This document shows, piece by piece, positions 17,858 to 26,350 of a stretch of 64,000 bases of DNA. The notes under the pieces were generated by a model that did no database searches, was not told the DNA's origin, and saw only the letters and a list, made by a program, of their open reading frames with translations. A program made the position numbers and the translations under genes. The number at the start of each line of letters is the position of its first letter. Within the stretch, counting starts at the first letter, position 1. This DNA is from KBS-96 sp963722585 (GTDB taxonomy: Bacteria; Acidobacteriota; Terriglobia; Bryobacterales; Bryobacteraceae), in NCBI GenBank assembly GCA_963722585.1, contig CAVRNU010000046.1:119022-183021 (forward strand), given 5' to 3'.

Positions 17858-18283
17858 ATGGACAACACCTCCACTGACAATGGCGAGATTGAGACTCTTC
17901 GAAAGGCCTACGCCGCCTTCAACCGAAATGACATTCCGGGCGCCGTCGAGGCCGTCGATCCGCAGGTCGAATGGAGCGAGCCGCCCGAGTTTCCGGGCGG
18001 CGGAACCTATCACGGACGCGAAGCGGTAAAAGCCTACTTGACGCAATCGCGTGCGAATTGGGCTGAAGGCAGCAGCGAACCGGAGCGTTTCCTTGTTGCC
18101 GGCGACAAGATCGTCGTTTTTGTTCATGCGCGAGCGCGGCTGAAGGGCAGCGACCAATGGCAGGAAACGCGTCTGGCTGACGTCTTCACGTTCCGCGACC
18201 GCAAAATTGTGCAGATGCGGGCCTTCGCCGACCGGCGCCAGGCGCTCGAATGGGCCGGGATCAAGACCCTAGAGGCACGGTGA
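17858..18283 (+). CDS. NTF2/SnoaL-like protein
   Basis: This 141-residue protein has the SnoaL-like cone fold pattern: an N-terminal helix LRKAYAAFNRNDIPGAVEAV, then VDPQVEWSEPPEFPGGGTYHGREAVKAY, and a later VFTFRDRKIVQMRAFADR strand pair. Members range from ketosteroid isomerase-like enzymes to ligand-binding proteins, so the substrate is unknown. The ATG at 17858 is preferred because AGAGG lies about eight nt upstream. A longer frame from 17771 would add a segment ending in LLMQTGCG that resembles a lipoprotein signal but has no ribosome binding site. It is divergent from the regulator gene at 17676. Confidence 0.75.
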   Translation: MDNTSTDNGEIETLRKAYAAFNRNDIPGAVEAVDPQVEWSEPPEFPGGGTYHGREAVKAYLTQSRANWAEGSSEPERFLVAGDKIVVFVHARARLKGSDQWQETRLADVFTFRDRKIVQMRAFADRRQALEWAGIKTLEAR

Positions 18284-18299
18284 CCGGATCGCTCGTTGC

Positions 18300-19283
18300 C
18301 TACGAATTGGCGAGCAGCGGCTGAACCCAGAACTCCTCTTGCCAGCTTCCGCCGGGCTCGATGATCTGCAGCTCGACGCCACCGCCGTTGCGCCACAGGT
18401 TTAACGCGTCGGTAATGGCCGCCATGGGTTCCAGACACACGAAATCGCGAGCCTGCGGGGCATAAACGACGGCGACTTTATATTGTGGACCGAACCCGAA
18501 TTCGAGCAATGCGTCCTGTGACCGGAGCTCAAAGCGTGCTTCCCCATCTCCGTTCCGTTCCAGGTCTGAGTACACGTCGTCGAGATCCACGGTTTTGACA
18601 TCGACGCTCGATTGTTCGAGCGGCGTGGTAGAGCCAGTTGGGATTTGATTCCGATTGAGTTCGAAATGCGTCCGGGCAGAGAGAGTCAGCCGCCACGAGT
18701 CTCGGTGCGCATTGGGAATCGTGTAATACGGGTGAAAACCTATGGAGACCGGCATGTATCCGGCGCATTCGCTCGCGATTCGGAGACTCACCCGTAGGCG
18801 CCCGTCCTGAAGCAAGTGTCGCATTTCAAGAGAATGCGCGAACGGGAATTGCGCCATCAGTTTGGGATAGGAAGTGAAGTTGAGTTTCGAAATCGATTCA
18901 GCGCCGTTGTTGCTGGCCTTCAAATCGCAAACCTTCCAATGCTCGAACAGGAGAAGCCCATGAATCGGCTGGCCGTGGTGGTCAAACCGAAGATTGCCGA
19001 TGGTTGGATTGAGCTTATAGCAGCAACCGTCCACCCAGTAAGAACTCTCGCTCAAACGGTTGGCCCATGGCGCGAGAAAGGGGATTCCAAAGAGCGATCG
19101 CGACGCGAGCAGATCGCCCAGCGTGCGGTTCGGCCGCCAGATAAAATTCAGCCCATTCAGTTGAAGAGCGATGGTATTGTTGCCGAGGGGCGGGACGATC
19201 ACGGCCGTAAGACCGGCTTGGCTGTCGGCCAGTTCGACCGTATCGAAACCATCCTGAGAGGATTCGCTGACGCGGTATCTCAT
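18300..19283 (-). CDS. Aldose 1-epimerase (mutarotase)-like protein
   Basis: This 327-residue protein resembles galactose mutarotase-like enzymes that interconvert alpha and beta anomers of aldoses. Family features are a histidine near QPIHGLLLFEHWKV (about 105-118), the GFHPYYTIPN motif around 195 with the catalytic-type histidine, and an acidic EFGFGPQYKVAVVYAP region near the C-terminus. No signal peptide is visible, so it should be cytoplasmic. Its start overlaps the stop of the LarA-N-like gene by four bases (ATGA), so the two are probably co-translated and may act on the same carbon source. The exact sugar is unknown. Confidence 0.8.
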   Translation of the reverse strand: MRYRVSESSQDGFDTVELADSQAGLTAVIVPPLGNNTIALQLNGLNFIWRPNRTLGDLLASRSLFGIPFLAPWANRLSESSYWVDGCCYKLNPTIGNLRFDHHGQPIHGLLLFEHWKVCDLKASNNGAESISKLNFTSYPKLMAQFPFAHSLEMRHLLQDGRLRVSLRIASECAGYMPVSIGFHPYYTIPNAHRDSWRLTLSARTHFELNRNQIPTGSTTPLEQSSVDVKTVDLDDVYSDLERNGDGEARFELRSQDALLEFGFGPQYKVAVVYAPQARDFVCLEPMAAITDALNLWRNGGGVELQIIEPGGSWQEEFWVQPLLANS

Positions 19284-20596
19284 CCGCGAGAACTCATCTC
19301 GACCGCTTTGCCTCCGGCTGCCAGCGCGGCCTCATTCCAATCGGCGAAATTCCCCTTGCTATCGAAGGGTACTCGAAAAGGCTTCGAAGCGGCATGAGAC
19401 TCCCCATAAAGCGAGGAGACAAGATTTTCGCTCACAAACAAATGAATCAGTTCGAGCGTATTGGTGATACGGCAATAAGTAACTTCATTCAAGTCGTGTT
19501 TGCCGACGGTAGGCGAGATCTTCGAAAGGCATTCGCGATCGGTCGCGAAATGGATGGGAGTGCGGATAGCGGCGGGCGTCGATGCGGTCAGCGAGTTAAT
19601 TTGAGTGGGATTCCAGTCGACATCTTCCACCAGGCGATTGTGCACTACATCTGCCATGCCGAGCCCCACTCCATTGTGATAGGTATTGCTGCTCAGCCCC
19701 CGAAGATAAATGCGGTGGACTTTGGGAGTGTCGGGCCAGGGATTATATTCGCCATTGACGCTCCGATTCACAACCTTGGTGTCCATTCCAGCGCCGCTGA
19801 TGTTCTTACCGATCTCATCGACAATGAGTATGTCGATCTCGGGCGCGGGTAGCTTTGCCATCCAGGTCTTCACCTCGCGAAGGATCTCCTCTTCGCGCTT
19901 CATCATGGCCGCGGCTCCGCGCAGGGCGCTCACTACCGCCAGTCCGGCGGTTTCGTGATGGGCTCCCTCCTGAATCGCAAGACCGCCAATGACTTTTCTG
20001 CTCGAGAGCACCTGGGTTCCGACGCTGCGCACCACTCTCTCAAGGCCGAGTTTGTAGCCGAAAGTGTGGTAGCGCTGCGCCCCGGCAAATTTGCCGAGTC
20101 CGATTGCCATCATCTTGAAGAGCCCGCTTTCAATTCCGCCGGCAAAATCGGTGTGCCATTTGACTCGCCCTACCAGGAAGACGGCGTCGCTTGCGAAGGC
20201 ATGCTTGTCCATGAACGTGGGAATGCCTTCGGGCGTTTCTCCTAACGGCACGACGTCGAGCGAGCTGAGAACGGGAACTCCCATCGTGGCTTCGTGAATG
20301 CCGTAATGGGCCAAGACGTCCGCCTGGCCTTCGGCGGTAGCGGCGCCGTGGCTTCCCATGGCGGGAAACAAAAAGGGCTGAACGCCGCGCTCTTTCCAGA
20401 AATCGACCACCGCCTTGACGATGACCGTCAGGTTCGAGATGCCGCGGCTGCCAACTCCGATGGCCAGACGCGAACCGGGACGAAGCCCGCTCAGGAAATC
20501 GGCTTGAGATAGTTCGCGCCGGATGTGGGCCGGGATGTCGGGGATAGAGCGATCGGGAAAGCGCTGCTCAACTTGCAGAAACCGGGGGAGTTCCAT
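19280..20596 (-). CDS. Lactate racemase N-terminal-domain-like protein (DUF2088/LarA-N)
   Basis: This 438-residue protein resembles the N-terminal domain family of nickel-dependent lactate racemase. The typical region is AIGVGSRGISNLTVIVKA, followed by PAMGSHGAATAEGQADVLAHYGI, and a conserved VKWHTDFAGGIESGLFKMMAIG. LarA uses a pincer nickel cofactor to racemise or epimerise hydroxy acids. Homologues without LarB, LarC and LarE partners, as here, have unknown activities. The start at 20596 (MELPRF) leaves little room for a ribosome binding site, so another start is possible. The four-base overlap with the mutarotase-like gene suggests a shared carbohydrate or hydroxy-acid role, which is an inference from position. 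Confidence 0.65.
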   Translation of the reverse strand: MELPRFLQVEQRFPDRSIPDIPAHIRRELSQADFLSGLRPGSRLAIGVGSRGISNLTVIVKAVVDFWKERGVQPFLFPAMGSHGAATAEGQADVLAHYGIHEATMGVPVLSSLDVVPLGETPEGIPTFMDKHAFASDAVFLVGRVKWHTDFAGGIESGLFKMMAIGLGKFAGAQRYHTFGYKLGLERVVRSVGTQVLSSRKVIGGLAIQEGAHHETAGLAVVSALRGAAAMMKREEEILREVKTWMAKLPAPEIDILIVDEIGKNISGAGMDTKVVNRSVNGEYNPWPDTPKVHRIYLRGLSSNTYHNGVGLGMADVVHNRLVEDVDWNPTQINSLTASTPAAIRTPIHFATDRECLSKISPTVGKHDLNEVTYCRITNTLELIHLFVSENLVSSLYGESHAASKPFRVPFDSKGNFADWNEAALAAGGKAVEMSSRG

Positions 20597-20647
20597 GCCT
20601 TAAGCATACGACGCAATGTCGTGGCCGGCCTACTCGGCCTTGACAGG

Positions 20648-21520
20648 CTATTTAGGAGTCTCGTGCTCCTCGCCTTTCTGAGGATGCTCGGGGTGCTGCC
20701 GCCGATATTCGGGTTGCGCGGCGGGACGATTGGCTGGCTGCGGCCGCGGCGGAGGCCCAGCCTGACCTCCAGGTCTTGCTCCAGGATTGCCAGCGGGGCC
20801 GGCATGATTTGCGTTCGCATAATTTGCATTCATCGGCCTCGCCATGGCAAACATCGCTGGCCTTCCGTGATTCACCGATGCGAACTGCGCCCGGTTCATA
20901 CTGGCGGTGCGCTCGTGCGCCAATTGCACGCCGGTTGGCGGAATATGCGGCTCGCACATCACAGCCCGTTCCGCAGGAGTAGGCACAGCCCTAACTCCGC
21001 CGGGGCCATTGTAGCTTACACGCGTCACGTACACGTTGTTAACCACTCGTCTAGTGTAGACGTAGTGTATGTTCGTCACATTCACGCGCATGACCGCCGT
21101 GTTGTAGAGAAAGTGTCCGCCACTCCAGTACCCGCCCTGAAAGCCAGTTCCGAAATAGCCGAACCCGTAATTGACGCCGCCATAGAAGCCGATATGCGGA
21201 CCCCAATAGCCCGGATGCCATAGATAGATGCCGCCAGCGAATGCCCAGTAGCCAGGCGTCCACAACAAGCCCGGCCGCGGAGCGAGTACCCATGTTCCCG
21301 GCACCCAGTAGTAGCCCGCCGGGCCCCACGCCCAATACCCTGGCATCCACAGATAACCATCCATCGGACATGGAGGCTGTGTGTACACAGGCAGAATCGG
21401 TGGAGCGATTGTGATTGAAATTGCGACTCCGGCGCGGCTTTGAATCGGCGCCGAAAAAAAGACCAATGTCAGCAGCGACAAAATGCAACGTCGCGAAGCA
21501 CGTAATAGCAGCTCGGTCAT
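20648..21520 (-). CDS. YXWGXW repeat-containing exported protein
   Basis: This 290-residue protein has a signal peptide (CILSLLTLVFFSAPIQSRA), then a segment dense in aromatic and glycine residues. It has successive PGYWAWGP, YYWVPGTWV, LWTPGYWAF and LWHPGYWGP units that fit the YXWGXW repeat family. The C-terminal third (about 215-290) is low-complexity Asn/Ala/Pro/Gln-rich. Proteins with this repeat are exported and of unknown function. Periplasmic or outer-membrane location is inferred. The start follows GAGGGG six nt upstream, a good ribosome binding site. It has no obvious operon partner. Confidence 0.82.
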   Translation of the reverse strand: MTELLLRASRRCILSLLTLVFFSAPIQSRAGVAISITIAPPILPVYTQPPCPMDGYLWMPGYWAWGPAGYYWVPGTWVLAPRPGLLWTPGYWAFAGGIYLWHPGYWGPHIGFYGGVNYGFGYFGTGFQGGYWSGGHFLYNTAVMRVNVTNIHYVYTRRVVNNVYVTRVSYNGPGGVRAVPTPAERAVMCEPHIPPTGVQLAHERTASMNRAQFASVNHGRPAMFAMARPMNANYANANHAGPAGNPGARPGGQAGPPPRPQPANRPAAQPEYRRQHPEHPQKGEEHETPK

Positions 21521-21631
21521 TTTATCCCCTCTTTCCCCGCTTCGACGGCTGGGTTCCTAAGAAAAAAACGACCGAACGAGAGAAAGGTTTACTCTGGAGG
21601 AGGTTGGTTCGAGTCCATCACAGAGCGGCTG

Positions 21632-22027
21632 CTAGCTTCCCGTGGCGCGCTCACCCGTTGTCTTGCCGCTATCGCCGTTCCCGCTCCAGGTTCCAATCAG
21701 CTTTTCGCCCTCGAGCTGCAAGTCCTGGTCGTAGTCCTGGCCTTGATAGGGTGTCGTAAAGTGCATTTTGCTTCCGGTTACCGTTAGATTTTTAACGGGC
21801 AGCTCTCCTTGATCGCCAGAAAGAGATGCCGTCCATTTCCCTTCTGTTTGCTTAACGGTCAATTGCCAAGCAACAGTTTCGCCGTCGGGCGTCAAGGAGC
21901 TCATTTTCCAGACTCCCGCCAATTTCGCGCTCTCCGGTTTGTCTTGCGCCTTGAGCCCACCTGGAACGGCGAAGCTGACCAACGCCGCTGCGCATATCAT
22001 TGGTAGAAAACTTCCGATCTTAAACAT
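21632..22027 (-). CDS. Small exported protein of unknown function
   Basis: This 131-residue protein has a signal peptide (MFKIGSFLPMICAAALV to about residue 26, ending near LKAQ) and a short beta-rich domain. The domain has LAGVWKMSSLTPDGETVAWQ, KWTASLSGDQGELPV and LIGTWSGNGDSGKTTG, resembling the small lipocalin-like exported proteins of Acidobacteriota. The start is placed at the ATG at 22027 because GAGG lies seven nt upstream. A TTG four codons earlier is open but less likely. It is divergent from the CrtC-like gene, with only about 14 nt between the starts. No function can be assigned. Confidence 0.65.
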   Translation of the reverse strand: MFKIGSFLPMICAAALVSFAVPGGLKAQDKPESAKLAGVWKMSSLTPDGETVAWQLTVKQTEGKWTASLSGDQGELPVKNLTVTGSKMHFTTPYQGQDYDQDLQLEGEKLIGTWSGNGDSGKTTGERATGS

Positions 22028-22041
22028 AGCTTTCCTCAAAA

Positions 22042-23201
22042 ATGAAGGTATTCACATTCTCCGCCGAACTGTCCTATTGTCAACCACCGCGCTAGGCGCC
22101 TGCTTGGCCATCGCCGCGATTGCTATAAGCCCTAGCACCGGCAACGAACTGGCGCTACCCGGATACCGCTATCGTTTTCCCGAGGACCACTTCTCCCATC
22201 CCAACTATCAAACCGAATGGTGGTATTACACGGGAAACCTGAACAGCAGGGATGGACAAGAATTCGGGTTCGAACTCACGTTTTTCCGGTTTCATCCCGA
22301 TGCGCGTGGGAACGACGCCGAGCGAAACCCGGTCTGGTTCCCGTCCCAGATCTACATCGCTCATTTCGCGCTGATCGATATCAATCGCGGGCATTTCTAT
22401 GAGCAGGAACGGGTCAATCGAAGCGGACCAGGGCTGGCCGCCTCTGACGCACACCAACGCGAAATTTGGAATGGAAACTGGAGTGCCCGCTGGCTTTCCT
22501 ACGAGCCGATTCGACAACAGATCGAGGCAGTCACGGCCAATGCCCACTTGCTCCTGACATTGAATTCACGGAAGCCGCTCGTCATCCATGGCCAAAACGG
22601 CGTAAGCCAGAAAGGACCGAAACCGGGCGAGGCATCGCACTATTACTCGCTCACACGCTTGGACGCGTCGGGAAAATTGAGCCTCGACGGCCGTGATTTT
22701 CAAGTCGAGGGGCAGGCCTGGATGGACCGCGAGTTTTTTTCCTCGGTCCACGACGATCAAATCGCCGGATGGGACTGGATGTGCATTCAACTCAACACGA
22801 ATGAGGAAGTTATGTTATACCGGCTGCGTTTGAAGGACGGTGGCGTCAGCGCATACTCGTCGGGAACATTCGTAGCTGCTAACGCGAAAAGTGAATTTCT
22901 GGATTCGAAGCAGTTTTCGCTCGAACCACTGAAGACGTGGCATAGTTCAGTAACACAAGCCAATTATCCGGTCGCATGGAGAATCGAACTGCCTTCGAAA
23001 CAGATGAGTCTTCAGTTGACAACTCCGGTTGACAATCAGGAGTTGGTGAGCGGAACCACGGGAAGCTATTGGGAAGGCGCTGTACGATACGCGGGTACAG
23101 AGGCCGGGGCACCTGTCAATGGGGTGGGCTATTTGGAAATGACCGGGTACGCCCGGCGAGGGCATAGGGCGGCGAGCGCGCCGCCCCTAACGGTTAATTG
23201 A
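22042..23201 (+). CDS. CrtC/AttH lipocalin-domain lipoprotein (start disrupted)
   Basis: The coding region reads as a secreted protein of the carotenoid 1,2-hydratase/AttH lipocalin family. Family features are YRFPEDHFSHPNYQTEWWYY, GFELTFFRF, AHFALIDINRGHFY, the EASHYYSLTR stretch, and the substrate-site-like AWMDREFFSSVHDDQIAGWD. An N-terminal stretch LLSTTALGAC looks like a lipobox, predicting a lipoprotein. The natural ATG at 22042 is one base out of frame with the rest, and the only in-frame start upstream (TTG at 21939) runs into the divergent gene. A one-base deletion near 22050-22056 would join the ATG to the main frame. The C-terminus overlaps the STAS gene by eight bases. Enzyme activity is not proven. 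Confidence 0.72.
23167..23186. terminator. GC-rich hairpin at convergent gene ends
   Basis: The arms GGGCGGCG (23167-23174) and CGCCGCCC (23179-23186) form a perfect 8-bp stem with a 4-nt loop. It lies inside the last codons of the CrtC-like gene and just past the STAS gene stop. It may end or insulate transcripts from both sides, but no T-run is present, so termination is inferred. Confidence 0.4.
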
Positions 23202-23538
23202 AGCTTCTCACGGCTTCGGCTTCGTCATCATACGCCTCAAAGACCGTGTACAGCTTGGTTATCTGTAATAGATCCTTCACCCGTTTCGACAAGCCGACAA
23301 GCTTCAAGTTGCCGCCATGATTGGTTACCGTCGTATAGCCGGAGACCAGCTCGCCGATGCCCGAGCTGTCAATATATGAAACCTCGGCCAGGTTCAACAG
23401 CAGTTTTTTGTCGCCCTTGGCGGCGAGATCGCGAATCATATCGCGGAAAGCGCTCGCCCCCGCGCCGAGCGTGATCCGGCCAGCGGCATCGATCACCGCT
23501 ACATCCCCTACCTGACGAGTCGTCAATTTGACACTCAC
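23194..23538 (-). CDS. Anti-sigma factor antagonist (STAS domain, SpoIIAA/RsbV-like)
   Basis: This 114-residue single STAS protein resembles RsbV and SpoIIAA, cytoplasmic switches that bind an anti-sigma kinase when unphosphorylated and release its sigma factor. The central motif AEVSYIDSSGIGELVSGY carries the phosphorylatable serine (S58 or S59). It lies 30 nt downstream of the HATPase gene on the same strand, so the two probably form a partner-switching pair. No sigma factor or phosphatase gene is near, so the controlled sigma factor is unknown. The end overlaps the convergent lipoprotein gene by eight nt. Confidence 0.9.
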   Translation of the reverse strand: MSVKLTTRQVGDVAVIDAAGRITLGAGASAFRDMIRDLAAKGDKKLLLNLAEVSYIDSSGIGELVSGYTTVTNHGGNLKLVGLSKRVKDLLQITKLYTVFEAYDDEAEAVRSFN

Positions 23539-23568
23539 GATTGCCTCCCTCTGTAATGACCTTTCTTG

Positions 23569-24009
23569 TTAATGCTTGTTGAGGTGCTTCACCAGACGAA
23601 CCTCGGTGCCTCCGCCCGCGCGAGGATGCAGGTCGAATTCATCCATGAAAGCACGAATTAATAGAATGCCACGTCCCGACTGCCGGAGCAGATTTTCCGG
23701 CGCGAGCGGATCGGGCAGCGAATTGGGGTCGAACCCTAGCCCTTCGTCGCCGATCGTAATGGCGATTTGGGCGCTGGTGGAACTAATAGCCAGGTGAACC
23801 TTTTTGTGGGAGCTGTAGCGGTTTCCATGCACCACCGCGTTGACCATGCATTCCCGAACGGCCATTCCGATCTGCTGCTGATCGTCTTCGTCGAAGCCCA
23901 TCCTTTTGGCCTCTTTGAGCACGATGGCTTCGGCTCTGTCTACGCTCTTTAGCGTGGATTCCAACTGGTCCTGCTCCCTGAACTCTTCGTCGCGTGCGCG
24001 CTCGGGCAT
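23569..24009 (-). CDS. Anti-sigma regulatory kinase (HATPase, RsbW/SpoIIAB-like)
   Basis: This protein of about 146 residues has the GHKL ATPase motifs of RsbW-type anti-sigma kinases. The N-box is MAVRECMVNAVVHGN, G1 is GDEGLGFDP, and G2 is SGRGILLIRAFMDEFDLHP. Such proteins hold a sigma factor and phosphorylate a STAS antagonist, which is encoded directly downstream here. The start at 24009 (MPERARDEEF) is preferred on homology grounds. A TTG at 24054 adds 15 residues without a clear ribosome binding site. No transmembrane or PP2C domain is present. Confidence 0.87.
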   Translation of the reverse strand: MPERARDEEFREQDQLESTLKSVDRAEAIVLKEAKRMGFDEDDQQQIGMAVRECMVNAVVHGNRYSSHKKVHLAISSTSAQIAITIGDEGLGFDPNSLPDPLAPENLLRQSGRGILLIRAFMDEFDLHPRAGGGTEVRLVKHLNKH

Positions 24010-24172
24010 AAAGTCGAAGTGTAAGGGCCTCGGCTGCTCGTCGAAGGGCCACAATAAAATACTGGTCGCCGGAAGTCAAGATTTCCGGTGGACTCATGCT
24101 CAGGATATCCCGTTCGTTCGAAATGATTGGTACTGAAGTTCACTCCGCTACCCCGCCGTTACAATCAAAGTC

Positions 24173-25642
24173 ATGTCGGCCCTTGCAGTAGCGGAGGATG
24201 TCCTGGCCAAGTATGAAGCCGTTATCGGCCTCGAAGTGCACGTTCAGCTCGGCACGAAGACGAAGATATTTTGCGGGTGTCCCGTCGAGTTTGGAGCCGC
24301 GCCGAACACCAACGTCTGCCCGGTGTGCCTCGGCCTGCCAGGCGCTCTTCCCGTACTCAGCAGACAAGCTGTCGAGCTGGCTATCGGCGCGGCGCTGGCT
24401 CTTCATTGCCGCGTAAATTCGTTTTCGCGCTTTGCTCGAAAAAACTACTTCTATCCGGATTTGCCCAAGGGATATCAGATTTCGCAATACGACCAGCCGC
24501 TGGCCGAACACGGATATCTGGATGTTTTCATCGACGGCCGGCGGAAGCGAATCGGTGTTACGCGCGTACACATGGAGGACGATGCGGGCAAAAGCATTCA
24601 CGAAGGTTTCAAAGATTCCGAGCGGTACACCTATGTCGATCTGAACCGGTCGGGCACGCCGCTCATCGAGATTGTGAGCGAGCCCGATATGCGCTCATCA
24701 GACGAAGCCTACGCCTATTTGACGGAGATGAAGCAGGTTCTTCAATACATCGGCGTCTCAGACTGCGATATGGAAAAGGGACAGTTGCGATGCGATGCCA
24801 ACGTGTCGGTGCGGCTGAAAGGCGCTGAGAAGTTCGGAACCAAGGCCGAGGTGAAGAACCTGAACTCGTTCCGATTTCTGAAGATGGCGCTCGAATACGA
24901 AATCCGGCGGCAGGTGGATGTGATTGAATCGGGCGGAACGGTTGTTCAGGAAACCCGCCTGTACAACGTGGACACTGGTCAAACCGCAGGCATGCGAAGC
25001 AAAGAACAGGCCCACGATTACCGTTATTTTCCCGAGCCCGATCTGGTTCCGCTGCGCATCAGCCATTTGTGGCTCGATCAGGTGAAGTCCGCGCTGCCGG
25101 AGCTGCCGCAGGAGCGCCGCGACCGGTTCGTGAATCAATACGGGCTGCGTGAATACGATGCCCAGGTGTTGACGCTGACCCGCGCCACCGGCGATTATTT
25201 TGAAGAAGCGGCGCGAGCGAGCGGCGACGGCCCGGCTACCGCGAATTGGGTGATTGGCGATCTGATGGGCCTGCTGAAGGCGCAAGGCAAGGAGATTGCC
25301 ACGTCGCCTGTCTCAGCGAAGAATCTGGGCGAACTGGTCGCACTGATCAGCAAGGGCGAACTCACCGGCAAGCTGGCCAAGGAGATTCTCCCCAAAATGT
25401 TCGAGACGGGCGAAGGCCCTCGAACGATCATGGAGCGGGAGGGGCTCAAGCAGATTTCCGATGCGGGCGCGCTCGAAACGATCGTCGACCAGGTGCTCGA
25501 ATCGAACGGAAAACAGGTCGAGCAATACAAGAGCGGCAAGACAACCGTGATAGGTTTCCTGGTTGGCCAGGTGATGAAAGCCAGCCGCGGCCAGGCCAAT
25601 CCCGCCGTGGTGAACGAACTTCTTCGGAAGAAACTCGGCTGA
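24173..25642 (+). CDS. gatB: Aspartyl/glutamyl-tRNA(Asn/Gln) amidotransferase subunit B
   Basis: GatB is the kinase-like and tRNA-binding subunit of GatCAB, which converts mischarged Glu-tRNA(Gln) or Asp-tRNA(Asn) to the correct amide form. The 489 residues begin MSALAVAEDVLAKYEAVIGLEVHVQL. Family features are KIFCGCPVEFGAAPN with NVCPVCLGLPGALP (the zinc cysteines), KNYFYPDLPKGYQISQ, GIEVNRSGTPLIE-type text, and a C-terminal helical YqeY-like tail ending in VNELLRKKLG. Length is standard. The partner genes gatA and gatC are not in the window. An upstream overlapping minus-strand frame is a shadow. Confidence 0.97.
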   Translation: MSALAVAEDVLAKYEAVIGLEVHVQLGTKTKIFCGCPVEFGAAPNTNVCPVCLGLPGALPVLSRQAVELAIGAALALHCRVNSFSRFARKNYFYPDLPKGYQISQYDQPLAEHGYLDVFIDGRRKRIGVTRVHMEDDAGKSIHEGFKDSERYTYVDLNRSGTPLIEIVSEPDMRSSDEAYAYLTEMKQVLQYIGVSDCDMEKGQLRCDANVSVRLKGAEKFGTKAEVKNLNSFRFLKMALEYEIRRQVDVIESGGTVVQETRLYNVDTGQTAGMRSKEQAHDYRYFPEPDLVPLRISHLWLDQVKSALPELPQERRDRFVNQYGLREYDAQVLTLTRATGDYFEEAARASGDGPATANWVIGDLMGLLKAQGKEIATSPVSAKNLGELVALISKGELTGKLAKEILPKMFETGEGPRTIMEREGLKQISDAGALETIVDQVLESNGKQVEQYKSGKTTVIGFLVGQVMKASRGQANPAVVNELLRKKLG

Positions 25643-25714
25643 ATTGAGAGCTTTGGGGGCTGGCGGCGCGGGAATGGTGTACAACAAAGTGTACAACTCT
25701 GCTACGCTAGCAAT

Positions 25715-25963
25715 ATGCAAGTCAGTTCGGCATACGCCAAAGCGAACCTTCCCGAGCTCCTGAAAGCCGTCGAGAATGGCGCAACCGTTCAGATCACCCG
25801 GTACAACAAACCGGTCGCCAGTCTCGTTCCGTACACGGCGACGCGGGATATGGCGCCGAAATTGGGAACCGCCCCAAATTCAGTTAAGATTATCGACCCT
25901 AACTGGGCCAAGGCGCTTACGCGCAGGGAAATGAACGATCTTCTCGAAAAGGGCTCGTACTAA
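25715..25963 (+). CDS. Phd/YefM-family antitoxin
   Basis: This 82-residue protein begins MQVSSAYAKANLPELLKAVE, the N-terminal DNA-binding fold of Phd/YefM antitoxins, followed by ITRYNKPVASLVP. The second half is less conserved and should bind the toxin. It is followed after 4 nt by a PIN-domain gene, the usual partner type for this family. Autorepression of the operon is expected from the family. An A/T-rich GTGTACAAC repeat (GTGTACAACAAAGTGTACAAC) just before the gene could be part of an operator or promoter. Confidence 0.85.
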   Translation: MQVSSAYAKANLPELLKAVENGATVQITRYNKPVASLVPYTATRDMAPKLGTAPNSVKIIDPNWAKALTRREMNDLLEKGSY

Positions 25964-25967
25964 CTTT

Positions 25968-26348
25968 GTGAGCTCGTACCTGGTCGACACACAGACCTTG
26001 ATCCTTTCGTTCTTGTCCCCCGCCATGCTCCCGAAGAGGGCCCGGAGCATCATGGAGGACGGCAGCGCCGATCGCGTTCTCAGTTCGGTGTCGATCGTCG
26101 AAGTCGGTATCAAGAGCGGCCTTGGCAAGCTACAAATTACCGAGGCTGAGTTGCAGATGGCAATCAGCGATCTTCGGCTCAGGGTGATTCCGTTCGCTCC
26201 AGAACATGCCTTCGGACTTTTTCGACTTCCGCAACGCACAGACATATTCGATAGGATGCTGGTTGCAACTGCTCTTGCACTGAATGTGCCGATTATAAGC
26301 GGGGACCGAGAGTTCGTGCGATATGGAGGCCTTAAGGTGATCTGGTGA
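25968..26348 (+). CDS. PIN-domain toxin (VapC-like)
   Basis: This 126-residue protein has the PIN pattern: YLVDTQTLILSFL with the first acidic residue, SIVEVGIKSGLG with the second, DIFDRMLVATALALN with the third, and SGDREF near the end. VapC toxins cleave tRNA or rRNA and are blocked by their antitoxins. The start is the GTG at 25968, 4 nt after the antitoxin stop. The module is downstream of gatB and converges on an amidohydrolase gene, leaving 2 nt. It belongs to a different antitoxin class than the RHH-PIN pair at 2.7 kb. Confidence 0.85.
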   Translation: MSSYLVDTQTLILSFLSPAMLPKRARSIMEDGSADRVLSSVSIVEVGIKSGLGKLQITEAELQMAISDLRLRVIPFAPEHAFGLFRLPQRTDIFDRMLVATALALNVPIISGDREFVRYGGLKVIW

Positions 26349-26350
26349 CG

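Noticed and set aside
21595..21625. tRNA-like T-arm (GGTTCGAGTCC)
   Set aside because: No D-arm, anticodon stem or acceptor pairing is present upstream.
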